From an uncultured Alphaproteobacteria bacterium (GTDB lineage: Bacteria; Pseudomonadota; Alphaproteobacteria; UBA7879; VGCX01), in assembly GCA_913061155.1 (NCBI GenBank), contig CAJXSI010000013.1:1-33479 (forward strand): DNA of 33,479 nt, written 5' to 3'. Positions 1 through 8,296 of this stretch are shown here, one piece after another. A program made the position numbers and the translations under genes. Below the pieces are notes generated by a model. The model was not told the origin of the DNA and did not search any database. It saw nothing but the letters and a program-made list of their open reading frames with translations. Position 1 is the first letter of the stretch, and every line of letters starts with the position of its first letter.

Positions 1-202
1 TTTTACGAGTTTCTTCTTGTCGTTTTTCCTCACCAGAAACCGTCTCTGTAGGTTCTTTTACCGCTGGCTTCAAAGGTTTTGCGGCTGTTCTCTCTGCCGC
101 TGCAGCCTTAATTTTGGCCTGCCGCGATTTCAACATCTCCGTCAGTTTTTTACGAGTTTCTTCTTGTCGTTTTTCCTCACCAGAAACCGTCTCTGTAGGT
201 TC
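1..202 (-). repeat. In-frame 147-bp-period direct repeat inside the lipoprotein gene
   Basis: Bases 1-55 and 148-202 are identical, offset by 147 bp, which is 49 codons. The repeated protein segment contains ETVSGEEKRQEETRK. Because the left copy touches the window edge, more copies may follow outside. Identity at the DNA level implies recent duplication or gene conversion. Confidence 0.85.
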
Positions 203-1840
203 GGCAGTCTTTTCCCTATCCGGAATAAATCGCTTTTCTTCTGTCTTGGTATCACCTTGTTTTGTTTCTTCTGTCTTTTTCACCTGCCCTGTTTCAACAG
301 TTTCAGCAGGTTTCACTTCGTTTTCTTTAAGTTTATTTATTGCTGACAAGGCGGAACTGGTTGCCCCTTCATCAGATTCAATGCCTAAAGCCGTTTTTAC
401 TTCCTTATAAAAGGCGGCAATATGTTGCAATTTTTCTGGGGTTGTCTTAATACCTGGAACTGTTATTTCCCCCAATGCTTTTTGCATAGCTATATAACGA
501 TCATACAAACGTTTAACGATGGCATATATCTTTTCTTTCGGGTGCTGTTTAAAGATAGAAAGAATTTTATTAAGGATGGTTGTATCTTCTGAATGTGCTG
601 TTTTATCGTCAGCAACAACGTCCCCTTCTTCCTTTTCTTCATCCTGCGAAACATCAGCATCATCTTCATCTTGTGATATTTCATCCTTAACAGATTCAGG
701 GTTCCCTTCGTATGCTTTTGCAAGGGTTTTGACCCCCTCTGCAATTTCACCTTCTTTCAAACCCTCTGGTAGCAATTCTTTCAAAGCATCAAGTTTTGTT
801 TGCAAGACATCCCGCTTTTTAAGTGCCTCAGATTTTTCTTTGTTGTTTTCTTGAATCATTATCGTTAGGTCATCGTCTTCTGTTGCCCCCAACGCTTCTT
901 CAACCGATCCAATTTTATCTTCAAGTTCTCTTTTTACTATTCCAGCATTTGTTGCAGCTTCCGCAGACTTTTGTAGCTCTGTAATTTTCTGATAGGCTTC
1001 ACTTTGATCTGTCACACCCAATTCTGTTAATAATTTATTATAAAGCGTTTCAGATCCATTCGATGCATCACCATTATTGCTTGTTCCATCTTTTTGGGAC
1101 AATGCCATGATTGTCTGCAGTTTAACCATTGGGTCTTCCCCTGGCGCTGCCTGTATTATTTCGGTTACCCGACTTAGCTGGGATTGGGCAATTTGCCCCT
1201 GCTGCTGCAACTGGGCCATCTGCCGTTGCATGTTTTGCAATTGCATTTGCATCTGTTGGTTTTGGGGTTGCGCCCCAGGGCCTTGCCGCTGCTGTATTTG
1301 GGCCTCTAAATTTTTAACAGTTTGCAGTAACACCAACATTCTTTGGTGCATATCAAGTTTTGAAATTTCACTTAACCTGATTTTTGATGTTGTCCAACCG
1401 TTTTCTGATTGAACAGGGATATCAACATTAAGGGATTGTTCCACAATTCGTTCCCTTTGGTCTTCTGTTAAAGAAGATCCAATGGTGTCAGAAATTCCCG
1501 GATTATAATGACGGCCCGAACCATAAGATTCTATTAATGGACTTGAAATAGGTTGCTGTTGCAAAGGTTGACTATCATATTTTGGGTAGGCTGAGTCTTC
1601 ACCATAAGATGGTGCTCCAGAACGATAGCTTGATCCAGAATCATAGCCTCTAGAAATAGGTTGGGCATATCCTGATCTATTTGGCCTTTGGGAATAAGAA
1701 CCAGAACCACCCGAATTGTATCTGCCGGCAGAACCACCTGGGGTGTACACCCCCGGGGCTGCTGTCGCAGATGAAGAGGTAGTAGACGATCCAGGACACC
1801 CTGTTAACAAAAGCAACGATGTCAAAACTATTTTACGCAA
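1..1840 (-). CDS. Large repeat-containing lipoprotein, partial (C-terminus outside window)
   Basis: An uninterrupted minus-strand reading frame of 613 codons runs from a TTG at 1840-1838 to the left edge, so the C-terminus is missing. TTG is the first start codon after an in-frame stop and has an AGGGG-like ribosome site just upstream. The N-terminus MRKIVLTSLLLLTGC is a lipoprotein signal with lipobox LLTGC, so outer-membrane or periplasmic anchoring is likely. In order follow a Ser/Gly/Tyr-rich low-complexity stretch (about 17-90), a Gln/Met-rich probable coiled coil (about 160-215), an acidic region (Asp/Glu runs near 375-410) and a Lys/Glu-rich tail. The motif EPTETVSGEEKRQEETRK occurs twice, 49 residues apart. 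No known family is recognised. It lies 62 bp downstream of another exported coiled-coil gene on the same strand and may be co-transcribed with it. Surface or secretion-related function is only a guess. Confidence 0.85.
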   Translation of the reverse strand, partial: MRKIVLTSLLLLTGCPGSSTTSSSATAAPGVYTPGGSAGRYNSGGSGSYSQRPNRSGYAQPISRGYDSGSSYRSGAPSYGEDSAYPKYDSQPLQQQPISSPLIESYGSGRHYNPGISDTIGSSLTEDQRERIVEQSLNVDIPVQSENGWTTSKIRLSEISKLDMHQRMLVLLQTVKNLEAQIQQRQGPGAQPQNQQMQMQLQNMQRQMAQLQQQGQIAQSQLSRVTEIIQAAPGEDPMVKLQTIMALSQKDGTSNNGDASNGSETLYNKLLTELGVTDQSEAYQKITELQKSAEAATNAGIVKRELEDKIGSVEEALGATEDDDLTIMIQENNKEKSEALKKRDVLQTKLDALKELLPEGLKEGEIAEGVKTLAKAYEGNPESVKDEISQDEDDADVSQDEEKEEGDVVADDKTAHSEDTTILNKILSIFKQHPKEKIYAIVKRLYDRYIAMQKALGEITVPGIKTTPEKLQHIAAFYKEVKTALGIESDEGATSSALSAINKLKENEVKPAETVETGQVKKTEETKQGDTKTEEKRFIPDREKTAEPTETVSGEEKRQEETRKKLTEMLKSRQAKIKAAAAERTAAKPLKPAVKEPTETVSGEEKRQEETRK

Positions 1841-1902
1841 ACTACTACCCCTACAATCCCTTTATGGACTGGTTACTATATTTTAATTTCTTGATCTAAA
1901 GC

Positions 1903-2475
1903 CTAGAATTCAAAAACTTCTTCACCCTCGTCACCTTGTGCCTTGGATGCACGTGTACTCATGCGATCAAATATTTTGCTAAGCTTTGCCTGAGCGGCTT
2001 TAATTTCTTTTTTATTAACTCTTCTACCTTTTAGGCCATCCAGAACATCAAGTGCATTTTTCGCCCGCGCCCTTACGCTTTCCAATTCGCTATATACAGT
2101 AGAACCCTTTTCCGCATTTGCCAATGCACCTTCTGCACGACTTTGGATGCGAGCCGTGTAAGTGCGCACTTTTTTCATGCCTTTTGCAAGACCCTGATTC
2201 TTAAGAACCTCTTTCGTGTTTTCTATGCGTTGTTGAAGGCTTGTCAGTTCACGTTCAAGTTCAGTGGGTGCTACATTTTCATCTGCCGCTTCAGCAGGAG
2301 CTGCCTCTGAATTTTTTGCCCGTTCTGCTTTTAACGCATTAACCAAGCCTGCAATTTGTCTTTCACACCCATCTGGGTTTTTCCGACAATTGATCCCACG
2401 TGCAGCTGCATCTGTGGATGAAAATAAAAGGGTCGCCCCAACAGTCAATAGAAGTAATTTTTTTGTAACTTTCAT
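1903..2475 (-). CDS. Exported alpha-helical (coiled-coil) protein of unknown function
   Basis: This encodes a 190-residue protein beginning MKVTKKLLLLTVGATLLFSS, a classic Sec signal peptide with probable cleavage after the AAA near residue 25. The ATG at 2475 is preferred over the one 15 bp upstream because GGAGAGG sits six bases before it. The mature part has a short Cys-containing segment (CRKNPDGCE) and is otherwise rich in Ala, Lys, Glu and Arg with heptad-like spacing, so long helices or a coiled coil are expected. The C-terminus is acidic (DEGEEVFEF). I recognise no family. It is the likely first gene of a unit with the long lipoprotein downstream. A periplasmic or secreted role is inferred from the signal only. 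Confidence 0.8.
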   Translation of the reverse strand: MKVTKKLLLLTVGATLLFSSTDAAARGINCRKNPDGCERQIAGLVNALKAERAKNSEAAPAEAADENVAPTELERELTSLQQRIENTKEVLKNQGLAKGMKKVRTYTARIQSRAEGALANAEKGSTVYSELESVRARAKNALDVLDGLKGRRVNKKEIKAAQAKLSKIFDRMSTRASKAQGDEGEEVFEF

Positions 2476-2715
2476 AAGTAACCTCTCCATAATTTGTTAA
2501 TAATTACATTAACTATATCTTAATTTTTCTTAAAATGAAATGCAAAAAATTAGATTTATCAAGGGCTCCGATCTTATGAAAAAAATATTATTCATATAAA
2601 TCATGAAGTTACCGACAAACACGTCTATGCCCCTGATAATACTGGATATTTTTTTGTAACCACCCTGTTTTTCTTGTGTTAGATTTTATGTATAGATAGT
2701 TAATGGAGGGTTTAA

Positions 2716-2883
2716 ATGTCGATAAGAGAACGTATATATAGTCTACAAGAAAAGCATGATTATCTGGATTGTTTGCTTAAACGTGAACAAAATCGACCGA
2801 TGCCAGATAGCGCCTATATCCGTGATATGAAAGTGCGAAAGCTCCGCCTAAAGGAAGAACTTATGGCATTAACCCCCTATTAA
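2716..2883 (+). CDS. DUF465 (YdcH-type) small protein
   Basis: A 55-codon gene opens with ATG at 2716 behind a strong GGAGGG ribosome site and ends at TAA 2883. The product starts MSIRERIYSLQEKHDYLDCL, continues with an EQNRPMPDS segment and ends with KVRKLRLKEELMALTPY. This matches the usual layout of alphaproteobacterial DUF465 proteins: a helix, a short R-P-x-x-D-S linker, then a basic helix ending in L-K-E-x-L. The biochemical role of the family is not established. It is transcribed alone, divergently from the exported coiled-coil gene, and is closed by a clear terminator. Confidence 0.8.
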   Translation: MSIRERIYSLQEKHDYLDCLLKREQNRPMPDSAYIRDMKVRKLRLKEELMALTPY

Positions 2884-2910
2884 TTATCCTCTCCCTAAGA
2901 CTTAGACTCA

Positions 2911-2938
2911 CCGCTTGTCCTTACAAGCGGTTTTTTTT
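2911..2938 (+). terminator. Rho-independent terminator after the DUF465 gene
   Basis: A perfect 8-bp stem CCGCTTGT / ACAAGCGG with a CCTT loop is followed by eight T residues. It lies 27 bp after the DUF465 stop and isolates that gene from petABC. Confidence 0.9.
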
Positions 2939-3010
2939 ATTTTTTATGATTGAATTTTAGCCTATAAAAAAGAAAATGATAATGCTATAAATATTTAAGT
3001 TGATAAAAAA

Positions 3011-3562
3011 ATGACAGAAAAAAAGAATAAAAAAAATTTACACACACGACGTGATTTCTTAAAGTTAACCGCTGGGGCTGTTGGCTCAGTTGGGGCGTTG
3101 TCTGCTGTCTGGCCGTTCATGGATTCCATGAACCCAGCGGCTGATACACTTGCCCAAGCCTCTATTGAGGTTGACTTAACAGAAATCCCAGAGGGAAGTG
3201 GCAAAACAGTTTTGTGGCAAGGAACCCCTATATTTGTCCGGCATAGAACACCCAAAGAAATTGAAGAAGCGGAAAAAACCCCGCTAAAACAACTTATTGA
3301 CCCCGAAACGGATAAAGCCAGGGTGCAAAGGCCTGAATGGTTGGTTGTTGTGGGGGTTTGCACACATTTAGGATGCGTTCCTTTAGGCCAGAAACCAACA
3401 GACCCGCGTGGTGACTGTGGGGGATGGCTTTGTCCTTGTCACGGATCACAATATGATACATCTGGCCGTGTTTGTCATGGACCAGCGCCAACAAACCTAC
3501 CCATACCACCTTATCGGTTTGTTGATGACAACACTATAAAAATAGGGGTAACTGATGACTAA
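3011..3562 (+). CDS. petA: Ubiquinol-cytochrome c reductase Rieske iron-sulfur subunit
   Basis: This is the Rieske 2Fe-2S subunit of the cytochrome bc1 complex, which carries electrons from ubiquinol to cytochrome c1 at the periplasmic face. The 183 residues begin with a twin-arginine export signal ([11 protein letters not shown], residues 12-22) followed by the single membrane anchor. Cluster box I is CTHLGC (117-122) and box II is CPCHGS (141-146). By family knowledge the ligands are Cys117, His119, Cys141 and His144, with a Cys122-Cys143 disulfide. Length is normal. The gene overlaps petB by 8 bp. The ribosome site before ATG 3011 is weak. Confidence 0.97.
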   Translation: MTEKKNKKNLHTRRDFLKLTAGAVGSVGALSAVWPFMDSMNPAADTLAQASIEVDLTEIPEGSGKTVLWQGTPIFVRHRTPKEIEEAEKTPLKQLIDPETDKARVQRPEWLVVVGVCTHLGCVPLGQKPTDPRGDCGGWLCPCHGSQYDTSGRVCHGPAPTNLPIPPYRFVDDNTIKIGVTDD

Positions 3563-4811
3563 GAAAAAACACCCACAACGCCCCAGTCGCCCTTTATATG
3601 ACAATCCAGTTTCAAAGTGGATTGATAAAAGATTGCCTGTGTTTACATTTATTCGTCATTCTTTGGATGAATACCCCACCCCCAAAAACCTGAACTGGCT
3701 TTGGAATGGAGGGTCATTGGCAGGGATAACCCTTTTAATCATGATTATCAGCGGCATAACCTTGGGCATGCATTACAATCCTGATCCGGCCGATGCCTTT
3801 AATAGTATCGAACGCATTATGCGGGACGTTAATTATGGATGGCTTATCCGTTATATTCATGTTAACGGGGCGTCTTTCTTTTTCATTCTGGTTTACCTGC
3901 ATATGTTCCGAAGTATGTATTATGGGTCTTACAAAGCCCCGCGTGAACTTTTGTGGATCGTTGGCGTTTTAATTCTTTTATTAATGATGGCCACGGCCTT
4001 TATGGGATATGTCTTACCTTGGGGGCAAATGAGTTTCTGGGGGGCCAAAGTTATTACCAACCTGTTTTCTGCCATTCCCGTGTTTGGAGACAGCATCGTT
4101 CAGTGGCTTTTAGGGGGACCTAATGTAGATGCCCCTACCCTCCATCGGTTTTTTGTTTTGCATTATCTATTGCCATTTTTAATTGTCGCCTTTGTTGCCA
4201 TACACCTTATTTGCCTTCATCAATTTGGGTCTAACAACCCTTCCGGTGTTGAAGTTAAAAAATCCGAAGACCAAATCCCGTTTCATCCTTATTACACAGT
4301 GAAAGATTTATATGGACTGACCATATATCTTTTGGTATTTGCCGGTTTTGTTTTCTTTGCCCCTAATTTTTTCATGGAAGCTGTTAACTATAACCCAGCA
4401 AATCCACTTGTTACCCCACCCCATATTGCCCCTGAATGGTATTTCTTGCCTTTTTACGCCATATTGCGCTCCTTCCCTGATAAACTGGGGGGTGTTATTG
4501 GTATGTTTAGTGCTGTTTCTGTTTTATTCTTCCTGCCTTGGTTGGACCGATCAAAAATAAAAAGTGCCGCTTACCGCCCCATGTTTCGCCCCTTGTTTTG
4601 GGTCTTTATTTTGAACTGCCTTATTCTTGGTTGGATTGGGCAAAAGCCTCCACAAGGCTGGTATTTGATTATTGGTCGGTTGGCGACATTGTACTACTTT
4701 GCCCACTTTTTAATCATATTACCCGTGGTTGGCTGGCTAGAACGCCCCTTAACAGTCCCCAGTTCAATTTCAGAATATTGTAAACGAGAACACAATAGGC
4801 GCAAAAAATGA
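3555..4811 (+). CDS. petB: Cytochrome b subunit of the bc1 complex
   Basis: Cytochrome b is the quinol-oxidising membrane subunit of complex III and carries two b hemes. The 418-residue product has about eight membrane segments. Paired heme ligands are seen at His102/His116 and His203/His217, each pair 14 residues apart as in the family. The quinol-oxidation-site motif PEWY is at 293-296. Length is that of the full cytochrome b, not the split b6/subunit IV form. The gene overlaps petA by 8 bp and petC by 4 bp (ATGA), so the three are translationally coupled. Confidence 0.98.
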   Translation: MTKKKHPQRPSRPLYDNPVSKWIDKRLPVFTFIRHSLDEYPTPKNLNWLWNGGSLAGITLLIMIISGITLGMHYNPDPADAFNSIERIMRDVNYGWLIRYIHVNGASFFFILVYLHMFRSMYYGSYKAPRELLWIVGVLILLLMMATAFMGYVLPWGQMSFWGAKVITNLFSAIPVFGDSIVQWLLGGPNVDAPTLHRFFVLHYLLPFLIVAFVAIHLICLHQFGSNNPSGVEVKKSEDQIPFHPYYTVKDLYGLTIYLLVFAGFVFFAPNFFMEAVNYNPANPLVTPPHIAPEWYFLPFYAILRSFPDKLGGVIGMFSAVSVLFFLPWLDRSKIKSAAYRPMFRPLFWVFILNCLILGWIGQKPPQGWYLIIGRLATLYYFAHFLIILPVVGWLERPLTVPSSISEYCKREHNRRKK

Positions 4812-5557
4812 TCCGGCTTTTTATAATTTTCATACTTATTATATCCCCCCCTTGTTTGGCGGATGCCACCACCCGGCCACCAGAACAAACTCATTGGTCT
4901 TTTGCAACCCCTTTAGGCACCTTTGATCGATCTGCCATGCAACGGGGTTTTCAGGTTTATAAAGAAGTTTGTTCTGCCTGTCATGAACTAAGCCATATTC
5001 GGTTCCGGGAACTGTCTGCCCTTGGATTCAATGATAAAGAAATCAAAGCTATTGCCGCAGACTATAGCATTAAAGATGGCCCCAATGACGAAGGTGAAAT
5101 GTTTGATCGCCCTGCCTTACCTGGGGATTCTTTTCCAAATCCTTTTCCAAATGAACAGGCCGCAAGGGCATCCAATGGGGGCGCGTTTCCTGTTGACTTG
5201 TCTTTGATCATAAAAGGGCGCGAAGATGGGGCAAACTATGTTCATTCTTTATTGACTGGCTATGGATCGGCCCCAACAGATATCACATTGTTTGAAGGCA
5301 AGTCATATAACCCCTATTTTGAAGGCGGACAAATTTCAATGCCGCCACCATTGGTTGATGGCCAGGTAACCTATGTGGATGGAACACCCGCCACTGTAGA
5401 CCAAATGTCAAAAGATGTTGTAACCTTTTTATCTTGGGCATCAGCACCAGAACTTGAGGCCAGACGACAAATGGGTTTAAAGGTTATACTTTATCTGATA
5501 GTATTTAGCATGTTAATGTATTTTGTTTATCGATCTGTTTGGCGCAACGTAAAATAA
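4808..5557 (+). CDS. petC: Cytochrome c1 subunit of the bc1 complex
   Basis: Cytochrome c1 accepts electrons from the Rieske protein and passes them to a soluble or membrane cytochrome c. The 249-residue protein has a signal peptide (residues 1-20, ending CLADA), the heme c attachment motif CSACH (55-59) near the N-terminus, a Met-Pro-Pro-Pro segment (QISMPPPL) that probably gives the axial methionine, and one C-terminal membrane anchor (about 226-243). The start codon overlaps the petB stop. Presence of petABC implies aerobic respiration through a cytochrome c oxidase encoded elsewhere. Confidence 0.97.
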   Translation: MIRLFIIFILIISPPCLADATTRPPEQTHWSFATPLGTFDRSAMQRGFQVYKEVCSACHELSHIRFRELSALGFNDKEIKAIAADYSIKDGPNDEGEMFDRPALPGDSFPNPFPNEQAARASNGGAFPVDLSLIIKGREDGANYVHSLLTGYGSAPTDITLFEGKSYNPYFEGGQISMPPPLVDGQVTYVDGTPATVDQMSKDVVTFLSWASAPELEARRQMGLKVILYLIVFSMLMYFVYRSVWRNVK

Positions 5558-5569
5558 TAGGGAAAAACC

Positions 5570-6106
5570 ATGTATAAAGCCGTTAAAATTCTTTTTCTGA
5601 CACTTGGATTAAGCTCTTGTTCTTATGATATGGCAAATTATATAGATCTGTCACATCCAAATTGTTCAAATGATAAAGTTGTAGAAGTTAGCGAAAATAT
5701 CTACAACATAGATTCCAATATTTATTCAGGAATCAATACGTGGCTTAAGAATAATTTAAAACAAGATGGTTATGATCTTGTTGAAGAATCAAAAAAACCG
5801 GCCACTATGCTGGTAACAATTAATCACGAAGCCGCTGATGTCAGTAATGAAGCCCCTGTTATTCGCAGAAAAGGGAAATACGAACAAGACCCTGAAAAAT
5901 TACAAATGTGGCGTCATAGAATAAATATCACAATGGAAGATTTAATTTGTGGACGCGAAACGAAAACAATCACCATTGAAATGGACACGTTTGAATCAAA
6001 CTTTTTAGATGCCCTGCCTGAGTTAATGGAATCTTTAGAAGAAGGCTTTGCCAATACAAAAGGGCCCAAGTCCCATACAGTCATTACAGTTGAAAGAAAA
6101 TTATAA
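5570..6106 (+). CDS. Putative lipoprotein downstream of petC
   Basis: The 178-residue product starts MYKAVKILFLTLGLSSC, a short signal with a plausible lipobox (LSSC, Cys17), so a lipid-anchored periplasmic or outer-membrane protein is likely. No family is recognised. The mature part looks like a mixed alpha/beta domain with alternating hydrophobic strands (TMLVTINHEA, RINITMEDLI, TKTITIEMDTF) and two further cysteines. It starts only 12 bp after petC, with a weak AGGGA-type ribosome site, and the next terminator lies after it. It is therefore probably co-transcribed with petABC, though a respiratory role is only suggested by position. Confidence 0.75.
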   Translation: MYKAVKILFLTLGLSSCSYDMANYIDLSHPNCSNDKVVEVSENIYNIDSNIYSGINTWLKNNLKQDGYDLVEESKKPATMLVTINHEAADVSNEAPVIRRKGKYEQDPEKLQMWRHRINITMEDLICGRETKTITIEMDTFESNFLDALPELMESLEEGFANTKGPKSHTVITVERKL

Positions 6107-6154
6107 AATATTTGATTGATTCGTTACCGGCAATCTTGAAAAAAATATAACTAT

Positions 6155-6192
6155 AAAAAGGGGTGGCAAGAATAAAGATGCGCCCCTTTTTT
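6155..6192 (+). terminator. Probable terminator of the petABC-lipoprotein operon
   Basis: AAAAGGGGTG pairs with TGCGCCCCTTTT around an A-rich loop and runs into a T tract. The core GGGG/CCCC and A/T extensions are good; the inner part has a wobble and a mismatch. It lies about 50 bp after the lipoprotein stop. Confidence 0.7.
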
Positions 6193-6222
6193 ATTTATTG
6201 ATTTAACTTAATACCCTTGATT

Positions 6223-6260
6223 CTCTATATCTATTTTCTATATATAATATAGGTATAGAG
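6223..6260 (+). promoter_or_regulatory. Inverted repeat covering the ribosome-binding site of the 6271 gene
   Basis: CTCTATATCTAT (6223-6234) can pair with ATAGGTATAGAG (6249-6260) over 12 bp with a single G-U wobble and a 14-base loop. The right arm includes most of the AGAGG ribosome site before ATG 6271. A TATAAT hexamer lies at 6243-6248 inside the loop. If that hexamer is the promoter -10, transcription starts after the left arm and the element is a DNA operator rather than an RNA hairpin. No well-spaced -35 was found for it. Confidence 0.4.
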
Positions 6261-6270
6261 GATTATTGAG

Positions 6271-7038
6271 ATGAAGATATTAACGTTTTTGTTTGTTAGT
6301 TTAACTTTAATTAACATACACGATTGTTTTGGGGCAGCGGCAGAAGTTGACAGCCCCTTAATTGAGAAAAAATTTTCTGCAGGCAGCGATGACCTTAATA
6401 ATGTAAGGCTGGCAATACATGCAAGACTTCATGGGGTTGCCATTCCTTTAGATGTAAAGCCTGAAGATTTCCTGGAAAAAAGTACCGTAGCCATGCCGCC
6501 GCCACTCCCAAGGATTGATAGCCTTCCCGCCGCAATGGATTTAGCCAGAGATGGCGAATCAGCAGCCCCCTATTTATTAGTAATGCTGCCAGAAATAGCA
6601 TATGAAGGTAGGATGAAAAAAGATTTTGATGGGCAAACAGCTTTGACAAAAGTTATCAATGATGAGATGGCAGACTTTCCTACATTCCGTTTATTGGTAA
6701 AAAAGATTCCAGAACTTTTATTTATTCCTGATGAAGATGGGGTCCTTCCTATTTTTTCAGCAATTTTTGCCGAAAAAGCCTGCTCCGGCAAAAGCATTTA
6801 CGCAATTGAAATATTTAATTTGTATGTTCATCATCTCAAAAGAATTGAAACAGATCCTGCATGTTTTCTTTATTTTATGAAAATAACCCTTGATCCAATT
6901 TCAAAAAAATCAATCCACGATGCAATCCTAAGCCTAAGACCTCTATCACCTATTAGAAATGCTTATAATACTATTATAGCCTATGGGATCGATGCGTACA
7001 TAAAGTTACTAAGGCTAAAGGAATTGAACGGCCATTAG
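6271..7038 (+). CDS. Exported protein with degenerate ankyrin-like segments
   Basis: A 255-residue protein begins with a Sec signal (MKILTFLFVSLTLINIHDCFG, cleavage near residue 21-23). Residues 118-129 (DFDGQTALTKVI) and 152-165 (IPDEDGVLPIFSAI) resemble the D-x-D-G-x-T-x-L-x-x-A/V start of ankyrin repeats and are spaced about 34 residues apart, close to the ankyrin period. The match is weak, so ankyrin is a suggestion only. The remainder is helical with no recognised motif. The ribosome site AGAGG is eight bases before ATG. Exported ankyrin proteins are common effectors in host-associated alphaproteobacteria, which is why this one deserves attention. Confidence 0.7.
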   Translation: MKILTFLFVSLTLINIHDCFGAAAEVDSPLIEKKFSAGSDDLNNVRLAIHARLHGVAIPLDVKPEDFLEKSTVAMPPPLPRIDSLPAAMDLARDGESAAPYLLVMLPEIAYEGRMKKDFDGQTALTKVINDEMADFPTFRLLVKKIPELLFIPDEDGVLPIFSAIFAEKACSGKSIYAIEIFNLYVHHLKRIETDPACFLYFMKITLDPISKKSIHDAILSLRPLSPIRNAYNTIIAYGIDAYIKLLRLKELNGH

Positions 7039-7390
7039 GTAATAATAGAAGCCGCAAAAGCCGTTTTTTCCATATCTAACTAACTACTGTTGATGTTCAA
7101 TACTTTCTCATAGACAAAGAAATGGACACCAACAAATGAATAATACAACTTATGATGGATAGACGCACTTTGCAGCCTCTATCCATAGTTTGCGCCATCA
7201 TCCAGGGGAAACAAGTTGAATAATCAGGAAGTATATAAAAATAATTAATTTTTAATGATTCATAATATAGTTATTTCAATATTCTGTCTAGGTGAACATA
7301 AAATATACATCTAAAAATAAAATATTTGATCCCCTTGCCTTTTAGACCCTACGATTAGATCAGGGAAATATATTAATAGCGGAGGCAAAA
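7039..7390. other. 352-bp gene-free spacer with competing hairpins
   Basis: No open frame or RNA gene is recognised here. The one structured part is 7153-7200. ATGGATAG (7155-7162) pairs perfectly with CTATCCAT (7179-7186). Alternatively TGATGG (7153-7158) and CGCA (7164-7167) pair with the contiguous TGCGCCATCA (7191-7200). The two folds exclude each other. The rest is AT-rich. Confidence 0.5.
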
Positions 7391-8182
7391 ATGAAAATTT
7401 TCTTACTTTTATTCACAGTATTACTTTTTCCAGAACCGAGTAGCGCCATGACAGCAGAAAGCTATGAAGAGGCACGCTGGAATGGGTCCTATAAAAAAAT
7501 TGCCGCAGAACGTTTTTTCAAAGGTCGTCAATCAAAGGCTGTTAAGGCATTACGACAAAACCGTAAAAAAAGAAGGCCCATATCAGATACTTTAAAAATG
7601 CCTGATCCCTGGAAAATAAGGAACCGTCAAGAAAGAAACGCGCGCAGATCCTCTGTCCCTTTTGAAGTAGAAGAAACAAAGACAAAATCTGAAATTTCGC
7701 TTTTAAACAGATATAGACAAGCCAAAGCTGCAAGACGGGCCGCGCATAAAGATGCCTTTGACGCTGCAAACAGACAAAGAAGGGCCTTAAGAACAGAAAT
7801 ATCAAGGCACGCCGCCAGGGCACTCCGTGATGAAAATCCCGCTGGGCGTAGACTTACCCCTCCACACTTGTTGCTTGCAAGATATCGGCCAGCGGACATA
7901 ACCTTAGACCCCAAAATAGCCCGCGTAGTCAGAAGCACAAAAGAAAGATTTGTCTTTTGGGGGCCTGTGTTTGATAACCTTAAAGACCATCCAAGGTCTA
8001 TTACCGCTCTGGTTGAATGGATGGTTTCAAACCCAGAAAATTTTCACTTTCGTGTTGCAGAACGTTTAGAAAAACTGACTGGAGAAGGTATATTGGAAGA
8101 AGACCCTTTAACCGAAGAACTTAATAGAATTGAAGAAGGTCTTGATGCCCTTCTTACTGACACACCTTCAGAAGGCACCTGA
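7391..8182 (+). CDS. Exported, strongly basic protein of unknown function
   Basis: The 263-residue product begins with a signal peptide (MKIFLLLFTVLLFPEPSSA, probable cleavage after residue 19). Residues about 30-160 are unusually rich in Arg and Lys (KALRQNRKKRRP, RNRQERNARR, RQAKAARRAAHK), then a short region with HPRSITALVEWMVSNPENFH and an acidic C-terminus follow. No family is recognised. The start is supported by GGAGG five bases before ATG. A basic exported protein could bind nucleic acid, LPS or another anionic partner, but nothing in the sequence shows which. Confidence 0.7.
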   Translation: MKIFLLLFTVLLFPEPSSAMTAESYEEARWNGSYKKIAAERFFKGRQSKAVKALRQNRKKRRPISDTLKMPDPWKIRNRQERNARRSSVPFEVEETKTKSEISLLNRYRQAKAARRAAHKDAFDAANRQRRALRTEISRHAARALRDENPAGRRLTPPHLLLARYRPADITLDPKIARVVRSTKERFVFWGPVFDNLKDHPRSITALVEWMVSNPENFHFRVAERLEKLTGEGILEEDPLTEELNRIEEGLDALLTDTPSEGT

Positions 8183-8225
8183 GGCAGATGAATAAACTGA
8201 AGGGCTGCAGCGACTAAGTAATTAT

Positions 8226-8263
8226 GGGTGTTTTGTAAGGTGTATCTTGCAACACCCCTTTTT
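8226..8263 (+). terminator. Probable terminator after the basic exported protein
   Basis: GGGTG(TT)TTGTAAG pairs with CTTGCAACACCC, allowing a two-base bulge and a wobble, with a six-base loop and a CTTTTT tail. It overlaps a possible upstream start for the next gene (ATG 8228), which argues for the later start at 8297. Confidence 0.7.
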
Positions 8264-8296
8264 CTATGGCAAAGTTATTTGGAACAGGAGAGTCCA

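Noticed and set aside
490-750. Minus-strand 86-codon frame in the lipoprotein region
   Set aside because: It lies in a different frame from the continuous 613-codon lipoprotein reading, which has the lipobox and in-frame repeats.
8228-8296. Upstream ATG giving a longer N-terminus for the 8297 gene
   Set aside because: The extension overlaps a terminator hairpin and hides the signal peptide; AGGAG sits before the later ATG.
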